From positions 16,550-80,549 of the forward strand of contig JBIOUG010000192.1 of the NCBI GenBank assembly GCA_044866775.1: 64,000 nt of DNA, written 5' to 3'. This document shows positions 43,991-52,450 of the stretch, piece by piece. A program made the translations under genes and the position numbers. The notes below the pieces were generated by a model. The model was not told the origin of the DNA. It was given only the letters and a program-made list of their open reading frames with translations, and did no database searches. Each line of letters starts with the position of its first letter. Within the stretch, counting starts at the first letter, position 1. Origin of the DNA: DASUNQ01 sp044866775. GTDB taxonomy: Bacteria > Acidobacteriota > Thermoanaerobaculia > Multivoradales > UBA5704.

Positions 43991-45244
43991 TCACGCCAGG
44001 TTGCGGAGGTCGATCACGGTCTGCAGGGCGCGCCGCCGGTACATGCGCGACACCCGGCTGTTGACGGTGGAGTCGTAGGTGCGGTTCTCGAGCGCCACCA
44101 GCAGCGGCGCCTGGTAGTCGGGGTCGCGCCGGTCGGTCTGGCCGAGCGTGCTCACCCGGATGTAGTAGACGTTGGGCGGTCGGTTGGGCGCCACGCCTTC
44201 CCACAGCGCCGGGTTGGCCAGGTCGTTCGCGTGGTTGCCCAGCCACTCGTCGGTGGCGGTGCCGGCGTCGGTGATCACGCGATCGCCGTTCAAGTCGATG
44301 CCGAGCGCCACCTGCAGGTCGCGGATGTTGTCGGCGATGTCCACCGTCGCGTTGCTCGGGTCGTTGCGGTACGCGACGGCGGTGCCGGGGATCATGCGCG
44401 CCCGCGCCAGCCGCGGCGTCAGGTCGCTCGTCGCGTCGCCGTCGACGGCGTGCTTCTCGCGGATGTAGAAGCGGTACTCCTCGAGCAGCCCGACGTAGGC
44501 GACGCTGCGGAGCTGCGTCGGGAAGCCGCCGCCGCGCGACAGGGCCTGAAAGGCCGTCGTGTAGGTGCCGCCGGTGATGTTGAAGCTGAGCGTCGCCACC
44601 CCGCCCACGACGCTGCTGGTGCTCGGGTTGAGCTCGACGACCGCGAAGATCCCGTCGTCGAGCGCGCTCACCAGCAGCAGGGCCTCGGGCTTGTTCTCGG
44701 CGATGGCCTCCTGCAGGCTCTGCAGCGGCTGCGACACGCCCGTTGGGCTGGTGTCGTTGATCACCACGGTCCCCTGCGTCGGGACGGCCGGCGGCAGCGG
44801 CGAGAGCGAGAAGGTCGCTGGGTCGACGGTGTTGACCTGGTAGATCGAGCTCGTGAAGACACCGCGCACGGTCAGCACGTCGCTGCCGGCTAGCACCAGC
44901 GTCTCGTCGTCGCCGGCGAGGATGCGGGTATTGGCGGGCGCGTCGTCGAGCATCTGCACGGCGATGCCGGTGGGAAGGTGGCGCGGCGTCGCTCCGGTCG
45001 CCTCGGCGGCGGGCAGTCCGCCGCGGCCGGTCATGCGGACGAGGCGCACCATGTCGTACTGCGCCACGCGCAGCGACTGCTGCATGTCGGCGACGTGCGT
45101 CTGCACGCGCGCCACGCGGTTGTTGAAGTCGAAGAGCGCCAGGACGCCGAGCAGCAGGATCGCGGTGACGCCGGCGGCAACCAGCAGCTCGGCCAACGTG
45201 AAGCCGGCTTGCCGGCGGGTGAACCCGTCTTCGGTTGTCCTCAT
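43991..45244 (-). CDS. pilW: PilW-like minor prepilin
   Basis: 417 residues, a long minor pilin. The class III signal is RRQAGFTLAELLVAAGVTAI, with cleavage after Gly and Glu at +5; prepilin peptidase PilD is encoded in the same cluster. A helix spans about 14-60, followed by a large beta-rich globular domain. The C-terminal third contains DLNGDRVITDAG, a possible calcium-binding loop. It starts 1 base after the pilV-like stop, so the genes are tightly coupled. It is expected to prime pilus assembly with PilV, PilX and PilY1. Confidence 0.85.
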   Translation of the reverse strand: MRTTEDGFTRRQAGFTLAELLVAAGVTAILLLGVLALFDFNNRVARVQTHVADMQQSLRVAQYDMVRLVRMTGRGGLPAAEATGATPRHLPTGIAVQMLDDAPANTRILAGDDETLVLAGSDVLTVRGVFTSSIYQVNTVDPATFSLSPLPPAVPTQGTVVINDTSPTGVSQPLQSLQEAIAENKPEALLLVSALDDGIFAVVELNPSTSSVVGGVATLSFNITGGTYTTAFQALSRGGGFPTQLRSVAYVGLLEEYRFYIREKHAVDGDATSDLTPRLARARMIPGTAVAYRNDPSNATVDIADNIRDLQVALGIDLNGDRVITDAGTATDEWLGNHANDLANPALWEGVAPNRPPNVYYIRVSTLGQTDRRDPDYQAPLLVALENRTYDSTVNSRVSRMYRRRALQTVIDLRNLA

Positions 45245-45245
45245 C

Positions 45246-45785
45246 TCACTTTGCCTTGTAGATCTTGAGCATCAGCTCGCGACCGCCGCCGAACGGGTTG
45301 GCGAGCGAGCGGCGACTCTGCAGCTCCACCTGGATTTCCTTGAGGTGCACCTGGCCCGGCTCGGTGTCGCCCCGCAGCGGCTCTTCGAGGTCGTTGAGGT
45401 TGAACTGGCGGATGCGGGTGGCTCGCGACCAGGGCCCGATGTCGCCGAGGCCCGTCGGCGCCGAGGTCATCCACTTGCCGACGCCGCCATAGGGGCCCGA
45501 GCTGTCGCCGAGCAGGACGTAGAAGTCGCTCACCCAGAGCTCGGTCGAGGCGGCCGGAATCGCCAAGCGCGGACTGTCGAACGGCAGTTGGAACAGCTCC
45601 TCGAGCCGCGACTTCCCCATGTTGCTGACGTCGGTCGCCTCGCGGCCGGCGAGGTTGTTGCGAATGGACTGCACGAACAGCGGCAGGAGGCCGACCGCGA
45701 TGATGAGGAAGATCCCGGCGGCGATCAGCACCTCGACGACTGAGAAACCGGCGCTGCCGGAGCGCGCCCGGCGTGGGACTCCCAT
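45246..45785 (-). CDS. pilV: PilV-like minor prepilin
   Basis: 179 residues. Prepilin signal SGSAGFSVVEVLIAAGIFLI with Gly at -1 and Glu at +5, then the hydrophobic helix, then a small globular domain with RLEELFQLPFDS and QVHLKEIQVELQSRR typical of PilV/type II minor pilins. It is the first gene after a perfect sigma-54 promoter match at 45852-45867 and probably heads the pilV-pilW-pilX-pilY1-FxLYD transcript. Confidence 0.85.
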   Translation of the reverse strand: MGVPRRARSGSAGFSVVEVLIAAGIFLIIAVGLLPLFVQSIRNNLAGREATDVSNMGKSRLEELFQLPFDSPRLAIPAASTELWVSDFYVLLGDSSGPYGGVGKWMTSAPTGLGDIGPWSRATRIRQFNLNDLEEPLRGDTEPGQVHLKEIQVELQSRRSLANPFGGGRELMLKIYKAK

Positions 45786-45851
45786 GCTCGACCTCCCGCG
45801 CCGGCGCGGCCGGCGCTGTGAACTGCGTGCGGAGCTGCGCCGAGGCCAAGG

Positions 45852-45867
45852 AGCAAGGCGGGTGCCA
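45852..45867 (-). promoter_or_regulatory. Sigma-54 promoter upstream of pilV operon (perfect consensus)
   Basis: On the minus strand the site reads TGGCAC-CCGCC-TTGCT, an exact match to TGGCAC-N5-TTGCW with correct -24/-12 spacing. Transcription would start near 45842, giving a leader of about 57 bases before the pilV ATG at 45785. Confidence 0.8.
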
Positions 45868-45926
45868 CGGCCGGGCGGCGCCGGCGCGCGCGGCGCAACT
45901 GGCTGGCGCTCTGGCGGTTGCGCCGC

Positions 45927-47714
45927 TCAGGCCGACGCCGGCGGGAGCGGCGTCCCTGGGGTGCTCTTGTTACCGCTCGTAACGAGAGTGTCGTCCGGGA
46001 AGTGGATGCGCACGCGGGTGCCGCCTCCCGGCCGGTCCTCCAGGCGGATGGTGCCGCCGTGCAGCACGACGATGCGGTGCGCGAGCGCGAGCCCCAGGCC
46101 GACGCCGCCGGCGCGACCGGTCACGAAGGGGTGGAAGAGGCGCTCGCGCACCTCGGCAGGAAGCCCCGGGCCGCGGTCCTCGATCAGGAGCTCGGCGCCG
46201 CCGGGGACGCTCTCGACCGCCGCGCGCAGTGGCCCCGACCGCCCCGCCTCGCGCTCGGCCTGGGCCGCATTGCGCAGCAGGTTGCGCAAGGCGCGCTCGA
46301 GGAGCTGCGCATCGCCCGCGAGACGCGGCTCCTCCCCCACCGCACCGGCGAGCTCGACCTCGACGCCGTCGAGCGCCGGGTCGGCGGCGGCGCGCCGCAG
46401 CAGCGCCGGCAGCGACAGCTCTTCGGTGCGCGCCGTGCCCGGGCGCGCGAAGGCGAGGAAGTCGTCGAGCACGCGCTCGAGGTGGTCGGCCTCGCGCCGC
46501 ATCTCGGCGAGGAAGTCGGGGAGCGCCTCCTCGTCGCGACGCCGCTCGATGAGCGTCAGGTAGCCGCGCAGGGTCGCCAGGCCGTTGCGCAGCTCGTGGG
46601 CGACGCCGCCGGCCATCTCGCCGAGGCGCCCGAGGCTCTCGGCCAGCCGTCCCTCCTCGGCCTGGCGCCGCGCCTCGGTCAGGTCGGCGAAGAGGACCAG
46701 GAAGCCGCGCACGCCGCCGTCGCCGCGGCGCAGCGGGTGGGCGGAGAGCCCGAGGGTGAGGGATTCGCCGCCGCGGCGCACCGTGCACTCGCGCCGCTGC
46801 AGCTCGCGGCCGCCGGCAACCGTCTCGGTGAGCAGGGCGAGAAGATCGGGATGTCCGGCCAGCACCTCGCCGAGCGGCCGGCCCGGCTCCGGCGCCGAGA
46901 CTGCCAGGAGCCGTGCGCCGACGGCGTTGAGCGCCAGCACCTCGCCGCCCTCGCCGAGCAGCAGGAGGCCGCTCTGAACGCTTCCGGCGAGGGTCCGCTC
47001 GAGGGCGGCGATGTCGTCGTCCGCCGTCCGCGCCTCGGCTCCGGCCATCGCCGCGAGCGCCCGCTCGAAGGTGGCGACGAGGAACTCCACCTCGTCGCGC
47101 TCGGGGCCGGCGGCTTCGCCGGCGGCGCGGGCGCGGGCGAGGAGGGCCTCGTAGGGCGCCAGCAGGTGACGCAGGAAGGCGAGGACGAGGAGGATCAGCG
47201 CGCCGTTGATCGCCAGCACGACGATGGTGAGGACACGCGCCGCACGCAGGCTGCCGGCGAGCGCGCCGCTCGGGAGGTCGACCCGGACGAGCCGCCGGCC
47301 GCCCGCACCCCCGACCGGCGCGAAGCCGGCGACGCCGTCCGGCAGGCGCTCGTCGAGCCCCAGGCCGGACGGCCGGTCGAGCGGCAGGCCGGCGGCAGGC
47401 GCGAGCGGCGCCGTCGCCAGCGGCGGGCCGCTTGCCGCCAGGATCTCGCCATCGGCCGCGACGAGCGTCACCCCCGAGGCGCCGGGGGCGAGCTGCCGCA
47501 GCGCGGCCTCGCTCGGCGCCGGAAGGTCGGCGAGCGCCGCGGCGGCGCTCGCGGCGAGGTCGGCCGCCGCCTCGCGCCGCTCCTCGGCGAGGAGCGCGAG
47601 CGCGCTGCGGTGGGCGAAGAGCGTGAAGGTGGAGAGCCCGGCGAGGAGGAGGAGCGAGGCCGGCAGGAGGATCAGGACCTCGCGCCGCAGGCCGAGGCGG
47701 CGGCGCGTGCTCAT
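45927..47714 (-). CDS. Membrane sensor histidine kinase (PilS-like candidate)
   Basis: 595 residues from ATG 47714. Two membrane helices (about 12-32 and 165-190) flank a periplasmic sensor region. A helical linker and a PAS domain (about 240-350: SVQSGLLLLGEGGEVLALNA) precede the dimerisation domain with the phospho-acceptor His in GGVAHELRNGLATLRGYL. The ATPase domain has N-box NLLRNAAQAE, G1 DRGPGLP and G2 GVGLGLALAHRIV. It overlaps pilD by 4 bases and precedes the pilV operon, so it is the natural partner for the NtrC-type regulator at 36998-38296. This pairing is inference. Confidence 0.88.
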   Translation of the reverse strand: MSTRRRLGLRREVLILLPASLLLLAGLSTFTLFAHRSALALLAEERREAAADLAASAAAALADLPAPSEAALRQLAPGASGVTLVAADGEILAASGPPLATAPLAPAAGLPLDRPSGLGLDERLPDGVAGFAPVGGAGGRRLVRVDLPSGALAGSLRAARVLTIVVLAINGALILLVLAFLRHLLAPYEALLARARAAGEAAGPERDEVEFLVATFERALAAMAGAEARTADDDIAALERTLAGSVQSGLLLLGEGGEVLALNAVGARLLAVSAPEPGRPLGEVLAGHPDLLALLTETVAGGRELQRRECTVRRGGESLTLGLSAHPLRRGDGGVRGFLVLFADLTEARRQAEEGRLAESLGRLGEMAGGVAHELRNGLATLRGYLTLIERRRDEEALPDFLAEMRREADHLERVLDDFLAFARPGTARTEELSLPALLRRAAADPALDGVEVELAGAVGEEPRLAGDAQLLERALRNLLRNAAQAEREAGRSGPLRAAVESVPGGAELLIEDRGPGLPAEVRERLFHPFVTGRAGGVGLGLALAHRIVVLHGGTIRLEDRPGGGTRVRIHFPDDTLVTSGNKSTPGTPLPPASA

Positions 47715-48484
47715 AGCAGGCCCAGGTAGGCGTCGACGAGCGGCTGCCCCGCGAACAGCGCCACCACGCCGCCGAAGGCGAGGAAGGTCCCGAGCGGCAG
47801 CTTCGACTTGCGGTCCCCGCGGCCGCTGCGGATCAAGGCGAGCCCCGCGACGGCGCCGGCGAGCGCGCCGAAGAAGAGCGTGACGAGGACTCCCCGCCAG
47901 CCGAGGAAGGCGCCCACCATGGCCAACATCTTGACGTCGCCCAACCCCAGCCCCTCCTCCCGCCGCAGCAGATACCAGAGGCCGTAGAGCGCGAGCAGCA
48001 CGCCGCCGCCCAGCGCGGCGCCGAGGAGCGCGCCGCGCCAGCCGACCCAGCCGAGCCACGGCTGGAGCGCGACGCCGGCCACGATCCCCGGCAGGGTGAT
48101 GCGGTCGGGCAGCAGCAGGTGCTCGGCGTCGATCGCGCCCAAGGCGACGAGGAGCGAGCAGAAGAGCGCGGCGGCGACGGCGTGGCGGGTCGGCCCGAAG
48201 CGGAGGGCGCAGCCGACGAAGAGGGCGGCGGTCAGGGCCTCGATCGCCGGATAGCGCCAGGGGATCGGCGCGCCGCAGTCACGGCAGCGGCCGCCGAGCA
48301 GGACGAAGCTCAGCAGCGGCAGGTTGTCGCGGGCGCGGATGGCGGCGCCGCAGGCGGGGCAGCGCGAGCGCGGCAGCACGGTCGAGATCCCCCGCGGCAG
48401 GCGGTGGATGACGACGTTGAGGTAGCTGCCCACGATCAGGCCGAGGGCGGCGGCGTAGGTGCCGAGGAGGATGTCGAGGAGCAC
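47711..48484 (-). CDS. pilD: Prepilin peptidase / N-methyltransferase
   Basis: 257 residues from GTG 48484. It cleaves and N-methylates type IV prepilins at the inner membrane. The N-terminal domain carries the four-Cys zinc site (CPACG and CRDCG). The aspartyl protease residues are in GAIDAEHLLLPD and GLGDVKMLAM. Six to seven hydrophobic segments are visible. It is coupled to the sensor kinase gene by a 4-base overlap. Substrates in this window are the pilV, pilW, pilX-like and the two major-type prepilins. Confidence 0.95.
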   Translation of the reverse strand: MLLDILLGTYAAALGLIVGSYLNVVIHRLPRGISTVLPRSRCPACGAAIRARDNLPLLSFVLLGGRCRDCGAPIPWRYPAIEALTAALFVGCALRFGPTRHAVAAALFCSLLVALGAIDAEHLLLPDRITLPGIVAGVALQPWLGWVGWRGALLGAALGGGVLLALYGLWYLLRREEGLGLGDVKMLAMVGAFLGWRGVLVTLFFGALAGAVAGLALIRSGRGDRKSKLPLGTFLAFGGVVALFAGQPLVDAYLGLL

Positions 48485-48802
48485 GCGGCCGCGATTCTAG
48501 TCGGCGTTGCGCCGTCGCCGGTGGGCGGCGGGCGCGACCGACCACGTCGACTCGCCAAGCCGGCAGAGCGGCCGTCGAACTCAGTGCATCGGCACCGCGA
48601 ACCCACTGGGTCGGCAAGCCGAATCCAGTGGGTTGGCAAGCCGAATCCAATGGGTTGACTCCGAAACCCAGTGGATCGAGGCCCCGGATCCAGTCGGTCG
48701 GCAGTCCGAATCCAGTGGGTTGATTTCCGAAACCCAGTGGGTCGACAGCCGGATCCAGTGGGTCGGCCGACCCGATCCAGCGGGTCGAGAACCCGATCCA
48801 GG
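48485..48802. repeat. 22-bp tandem repeat array
   Basis: About ten head-to-tail units of 21-22 bases from 48577 to 48802, consensus near GAATCCAGTGGGTCGGCAAG plus CC. Seven units are exactly 22 long and three are 21, so the array shifts frame and is unlikely to be coding. Units are imperfect (ATCCAGTGGGT is the best conserved core). There are no unique spacers, so it is not a CRISPR array. The stretch 48485-48576 shows nothing identifiable. The array abuts RHS-like debris on its right. Confidence 0.85.
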
Positions 48803-49222
48803 GTTGTCGTAGGCGAGCTCGTAGCGGTCGACGCCGAAGGCGAACTCCTCGGCGCCTCGCCAGGCGCGCGCGACGTTGCCTTCGTCGTCGTACTCCCAGG
48901 CACCGAGTACCCGTTCCGGCCGGGGTGTCGCGGGGTCGCCGTCGTCGGCGCCGAGCAGCCGCGACCGGGTCATGAAGCCGGGGTGGCATGGATCGCTGTA
49001 GACGAAGCGCAGCTCCGTCCCGTCCGGGCGCGCGATCGACATGAGGTCGTCGCCCTCCCAGCCGTAGCTCCAGGTCCGCTCGGCCGCGGCGACGACGCCG
49101 ATCTCGGTAATCGAGGCGAGCTTCAAGGTCCTCAGGACTGCCGCCGCCCAACTGCAGAAGATACCGGGATAAAAACCGTAGCGCGCGCTGCCAGAAGCGC
49201 GCGGCGGCATTCTCGATCCCAC
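48803..49222 (-). pseudogene. RHS/YD-repeat protein fragment
   Basis: The minus strand encodes RHS-type text: RTWSYGWEGDDLMSIARPDG, TELRFVYSDPCHPGFMTRSR, VLGAWEYDDEGNVARAWRG and VDRYELAYDN. These are YD-repeat motifs (YDxxGN) of RHS/polymorphic-toxin shells, but only about 110 residues remain, with no plausible start, no core cage and no toxin. The frame runs on into the 22-bp array. It is best read as a degenerate remnant of a larger gene, with the array perhaps grown at the break point. Confidence 0.6.
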
Positions 49223-49273
49223 GCCGCGAGGAGCGCCCGGGGTTCCCTCTGCCCAGCTCTCTCGCTTCGCAAG

Positions 49274-49334
49274 GAGCGTGTGAAGGAATCCGAGCCGACG
49301 TGCGAAAACGCCCGGGACGTGGCCCGGGCGCTAC
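49274..49334 (+). repeat. Dispersed 60-base hairpin repeat, copy 1
   Basis: Begins GAGCGTGTGAAGGAAT and ends with hairpin arms CGCCCGGG / CCCGGGCG (49309-49330) followed by CTAC. A second copy in the same orientation lies at 57142-57200. It is intergenic in both places. Confidence 0.7.
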
Positions 49335-49370
49335 CCAGCACATCAGCCTGCCCGGTGCCGCTGAAGGCGG

Positions 49371-49699
49371 CTACTTCTCCGGTGGCCTCTGAGCCTTCTT
49401 CTTGGGCGCGCGCGAGCGCGGCTCGCGCTTCGGCGGCTTGGCCGAGGCAGCCTTCCGGGCGGTCCCCGGCCGCTTCGGTTTGCCCTTCGGAGGTGGGAAC
49501 CCGGCCGCGTCGAGAATCCCGAGGACGAACTGCTTGAGCTCGGCAGGCGTCTTGGGCAGCGCTTCGGCATCCGGCTCGGGCGGGGCGTCGTCGGCACGCC
49601 GCCGAGCCGCTCCAGCCGCCGGATCAGATCGTCGCTCGTCAGGCCCGGCGCGAAGGGCGCACGCCGTAGATTCCCCACAATCGTTCGCTGATACTCCAT
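49371..49699 (-). pseudogene. Small basic-tailed gene split by an apparent frameshift
   Basis: Two overlapping minus-strand frames look like one gene. The first, from ATG 49699, gives EYQRTIVGNLRRAPFAPGLT and SDDLIRRLERLGG. After about 49600 the sensible text continues in another frame: PKTPAELKQFVLGILDAAGF, PPPKGKPKRPG, and a basic tail ending QRPPEK at 49371. Joined, it would be about 109 residues. It lies 18 bases after the prepilin gene 49718-50236 and may share its transcript. The break could be a real mutation, a sequencing error or programmed shifting; no classical slippery heptamer is seen. Confidence 0.45.
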
Positions 49700-49717
49700 C
49701 TTCCGGGCAGTCGCCGG

Positions 49718-50236
49718 TCAGTTCTTCTTCCCCTCCGGCCAGCGCACCATGAAGCCGTCGGTCCAGACGATGTCCTGGTCGTAGTCGGTGGTCTCGAAGC
49801 TGGTCGGGGTGTAGCTGTCGCCGCTCGTCTTGCGGTCGCGGCCGCCGCTGCGGATCGCCATCACCTGCAGCCCGAGCGGGTTGACGGTGTCGAGGTAGAA
49901 CTCGAACGGCTGCTTCCAGCCGTCGAGGGCCGGCAGCTCCTGCATGTAGGTCGAGACGAGCTGCGTCTCGAGGTTGGCGGCGGAGATGGCGCTGAAGCTC
50001 GACAGGTCGATGGCGTTGGTGGAGGCGCCCGCCGCCGCTGCCGCCGCCTGGTCGGTCAGCCAGGCCATCATCGCGGTGCCGGCGAGCTGGATGTTGGCCA
50101 CCGTGCGCTTCTGCCGCGCCCGCTGCAGGGCGTCGATCATGTTGGGCACCAGGATGGCGGCGATGATGCCGATGATCGCGATGACGATCAGCAGCTCGAT
50201 CAGCGTGAAGCCACGCTGGCTCACTCTCCGCGGCAT
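49718..50236 (-). CDS. Type IV pilin / GspG-like prepilin 1
   Basis: 172 residues from ATG 50236. Class III signal SQRGFTLIELLIVIAIIGII (Gly at -1, Glu at +5), then the N-terminal helix and a small globular domain ending in TTDYDQDIVWTDGFMVRWPEGKKN. It is a paralogue of the prepilin at 51859-52383, sharing LVSTYMQELPALDGW and the C-terminal DYDQDI..DGFMVRWPEG. An M20 peptidase gene lies upstream on the same strand (gap about 107 bases), with a near-consensus sigma-54 site in that gap. Confidence 0.9.
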   Translation of the reverse strand: MPRRVSQRGFTLIELLIVIAIIGIIAAILVPNMIDALQRARQKRTVANIQLAGTAMMAWLTDQAAAAAAGASTNAIDLSSFSAISAANLETQLVSTYMQELPALDGWKQPFEFYLDTVNPLGLQVMAIRSGGRDRKTSGDSYTPTSFETTDYDQDIVWTDGFMVRWPEGKKN

Positions 50237-50268
50237 GGTCCGAGCCTCCTTCGTTGCAGCCCGGAGAA

Positions 50269-50284
50269 AGCAAGGACGGAGCCA
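50269..50284 (-). promoter_or_regulatory. Sigma-54 promoter candidate upstream of prepilin 1
   Basis: Minus strand reads TGGCTC-CGTCC-TTGCT, one mismatch from TGGCAC-N5-TTGCW with correct spacing. The expected start is near 50257, about 20 bases before the ATG at 50236. Confidence 0.65.
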
Positions 50285-50343
50285 TAGAGGCAGGCACATT
50301 GGAGCATCGGTGAACGCCGCCCTTCCGGCCGGCGGGCGCGCCG

Positions 50344-51747
50344 CTATCGGCTCGCGGCCGGAGCGACGAAGGCGGCGACCAAGTCGCGTATCCGCTCGAC
50401 GCCGCGGTCGAGCTCGGCGAGCGGGATCCGCTCGTCCGGCCCGTGGATGCCCAGCGTGTCGCCGGGCTCGAGAGCGAACGGCGAGAGGCCGTAGGTGGGG
50501 AGGCCGCGTCGGCGGAGATAGCGGGAGTCGGTGAAGCCGGGGACGAAGGCCGGCACGACGGGTGCCTCGCGGCCCAGCCGGCGCTCGAGCAGCCGGTAGA
50601 GCGGCGTGCCGGTGTCCGAGGCGACGCCCGGCGGCGCGTCGAGGAGGACCCGGGTCGCGAGCCCTTCGCCGAGCGCCCGCCGCACGCGGTCGAGGACGGG
50701 CGCGGTCGGGGTGTCGGGGAGGAGGCGGATGTCGATCTGCGCCGCGGCGCGGTCGGGCGTGACGTTGATGCGATGCCCCGCCGCCAGCACCGTCACCTGG
50801 ACGGTGTCGAGGAAGAGCGTCGCCATCCCCGGCGGCACGCCGGCCGGCGGCTTGCCGGGCGCGACGGCGCGGTCGACGTCGGCGAAGAGCCGGCGCAGCC
50901 GGCCGTCGTGGAGCGGCGCCAGCGCCGCCAGGTAGCGGCGGGCCGGCTCCGTCACCCGCCACTGCGGCGGCAAGGCGAGGACGCGCGCCAACCCCTGCAC
51001 CAGGCGGTGGGCGGCGCTGCCGGGATTGAGGCCGGAGGCGTGGCCGCCCCGGCCACGCGCTTCGACCGCCATCCAGAGTGGCCGCTTCTGCGCCACCTCG
51101 ACGCCCCACCAGAGGAGCCGGCCGTTGACCTGCTGGTTCCGCCCCCCCTCGCCGAGCGCGGTGGCGAGGCCGGCGAAGAGCTCGGGATGCTTCGCGAGCA
51201 GCCAGGCGAGCCCGCGGCCGCCGCCGCTCTCCTCGTCGGCGACGGCGAGGAAGACGACGTCGCGCACCCGCGGCAGGCGGCGGCGGTGGAGGTCGACGAA
51301 GGCCGCCAGGTGCGCGATCCCGAGGCTCTTGTCGTCGACCGCGCCGCGTCCCCAGAGCCGCCCGTCGCGCAGCGTGCCGGCGAAGGGCGGCACGCTCCAG
51401 CCGGGTCCGGCCGGCACTACGTCGAGGTGATGGAGGAGGAGGAGGCCGCCGGGGCGCCGCGCTCCGGCAGGGGACGGCACGGTGGCGGCGAGTCGGGCGT
51501 AGAGGCTGGTGCGGCCGTCGGGTGTGGTGAGGAGCCGGCTCGGGATCCCCTCGCGCCGCAGGATCGCGGCCAGGTAGGCCGCCGCGGGCCGCTCGCGGCC
51601 GGGCGGATTCGAGGTGTCGATGCGGAGATACCCCCGCAGCCAGCGCGCGGGCTCGGACAGCGGGGAGGGAGATTGGGCGCAGGCGAGCCCGGGAGCGATC
51701 GCCAGCAGGACCGCGGCGGCGGTGGAGCGGAGGAGCGTGGCGGGCAT
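50344..51747 (-). CDS. Exported M20-family metallopeptidase 1
   Basis: 467 residues with a signal peptide (1-24, AAVLLAIAPGLACAQ). M20 di-zinc motifs: LLHHLDVVPAG (His and Asp ligands), GRGAVDDKSL (bridging Asp), ADEESGGGRG (catalytic and metal Glu), and a late His in GIHGPDERIP. The dimerisation lid domain lies at about 215-330 (VEARGRGGHAS). Family members are dipeptidases, carboxypeptidases or deacylases; substrate unknown. It is about 40% similar by eye in layout to the second M20 enzyme at 52557. It sits between the two prepilin genes. Confidence 0.88.
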   Translation of the reverse strand: MPATLLRSTAAAVLLAIAPGLACAQSPSPLSEPARWLRGYLRIDTSNPPGRERPAAAYLAAILRREGIPSRLLTTPDGRTSLYARLAATVPSPAGARRPGGLLLLHHLDVVPAGPGWSVPPFAGTLRDGRLWGRGAVDDKSLGIAHLAAFVDLHRRRLPRVRDVVFLAVADEESGGGRGLAWLLAKHPELFAGLATALGEGGRNQQVNGRLLWWGVEVAQKRPLWMAVEARGRGGHASGLNPGSAAHRLVQGLARVLALPPQWRVTEPARRYLAALAPLHDGRLRRLFADVDRAVAPGKPPAGVPPGMATLFLDTVQVTVLAAGHRINVTPDRAAAQIDIRLLPDTPTAPVLDRVRRALGEGLATRVLLDAPPGVASDTGTPLYRLLERRLGREAPVVPAFVPGFTDSRYLRRRGLPTYGLSPFALEPGDTLGIHGPDERIPLAELDRGVERIRDLVAAFVAPAASR

Positions 51748-51802
51748 CCGCGGGCATTAAAGCAGAGTGGAGGCGCCGTTCCCGCGGCAGTCACAAACAG
51801 AA

Positions 51803-51824
51803 GGGCGCCGCTTCCGCGGCGCCC
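51803..51824 (-). terminator. Terminator after prepilin 2
   Basis: A 9-bp stem (GGGCGCCGC / GCGGCGCCC) with a 4-base loop. On the minus strand it is followed by TTCTGTTTGTG, a T-rich run. It lies 34 bases past the stop of the prepilin gene 51859-52383. Confidence 0.7.
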
Positions 51825-51858
51825 CGGGGTTCCCTGCTGCCGATGCGGAGGGGTGGAG

Positions 51859-52383
51859 CTACTTCCGGCCTTCCGGCCAGCGGACCATGAAGCCGTCCGC
51901 CCAGAGGATGTCCTGGTCGTAGTCGGTCGGGTCGAAGTTGGTGACCGTGTACGAGCCGCTGCCTTCGGCCTTGGTGTTGCGGCCGTAGCTGCGGATCGCC
52001 ATGACGCTCGGCGCCAGCGGGTCCGCGGTGTTCAGGTAGTAGTCGTACGGGTTCTTCCACCCGTCGAGGTTCGGCACTTCCTGAAGGTAGGTCGAGACCA
52101 GCTCCTTCTTCAGGTTGGCCTGCGTGATCGCCTTGTAGTTGCTGAGGGCGATGGTCGACGCCCCCGCGCCGGCGGCGGCGGCGCCCACCTGGTCGGTCAG
52201 CCAGGAGAACATGGCCGTGCCGGTGTTGCGCACGTCGGCGACCGTCCGCTTCTGCTTCGCCTTCTGCAGGGCGTCGAGGAAGTTGGGGATGAGCAGGGCC
52301 GCGATGATGCCGATGATCGCGACGACGATCAGCAGCTCGATCAACGTGAAGCCCCGTTGCCGGTTTCTGATTCTCTTGAGCAT
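51859..52383 (-). CDS. Type IV pilin / GspG-like prepilin 2
   Basis: 174 residues from ATG 52383 with GGAGGGAGGA upstream. Class III signal RQRGFTLIELLIVVAIIGII. The globular part has LVSTYLQEVPNLDGWKNPYD and ends in PTDYDQDILWADGFMVRWPEGRK. Strong Shine-Dalgarno, its own terminator and a sigma-54 site 70 bases upstream suggest this is a highly expressed, separately regulated pilin and perhaps the major subunit. Paralogue of prepilin 1. Confidence 0.92.
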   Translation of the reverse strand: MLKRIRNRQRGFTLIELLIVVAIIGIIAALLIPNFLDALQKAKQKRTVADVRNTGTAMFSWLTDQVGAAAAGAGASTIALSNYKAITQANLKKELVSTYLQEVPNLDGWKNPYDYYLNTADPLAPSVMAIRSYGRNTKAEGSGSYTVTNFDPTDYDQDILWADGFMVRWPEGRK

Positions 52384-52450
52384 TGCGCGAGTCCTCCCTC
52401 CGTGGATCGGCCACCAGGGCCAACCCCAAATACGGTTTTTTCGATAGGAG

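Noticed and set aside
48577..48802. CRISPR array
   Set aside because: Units are head-to-tail with no spacers and the repeats are imperfect; no cas gene is present.
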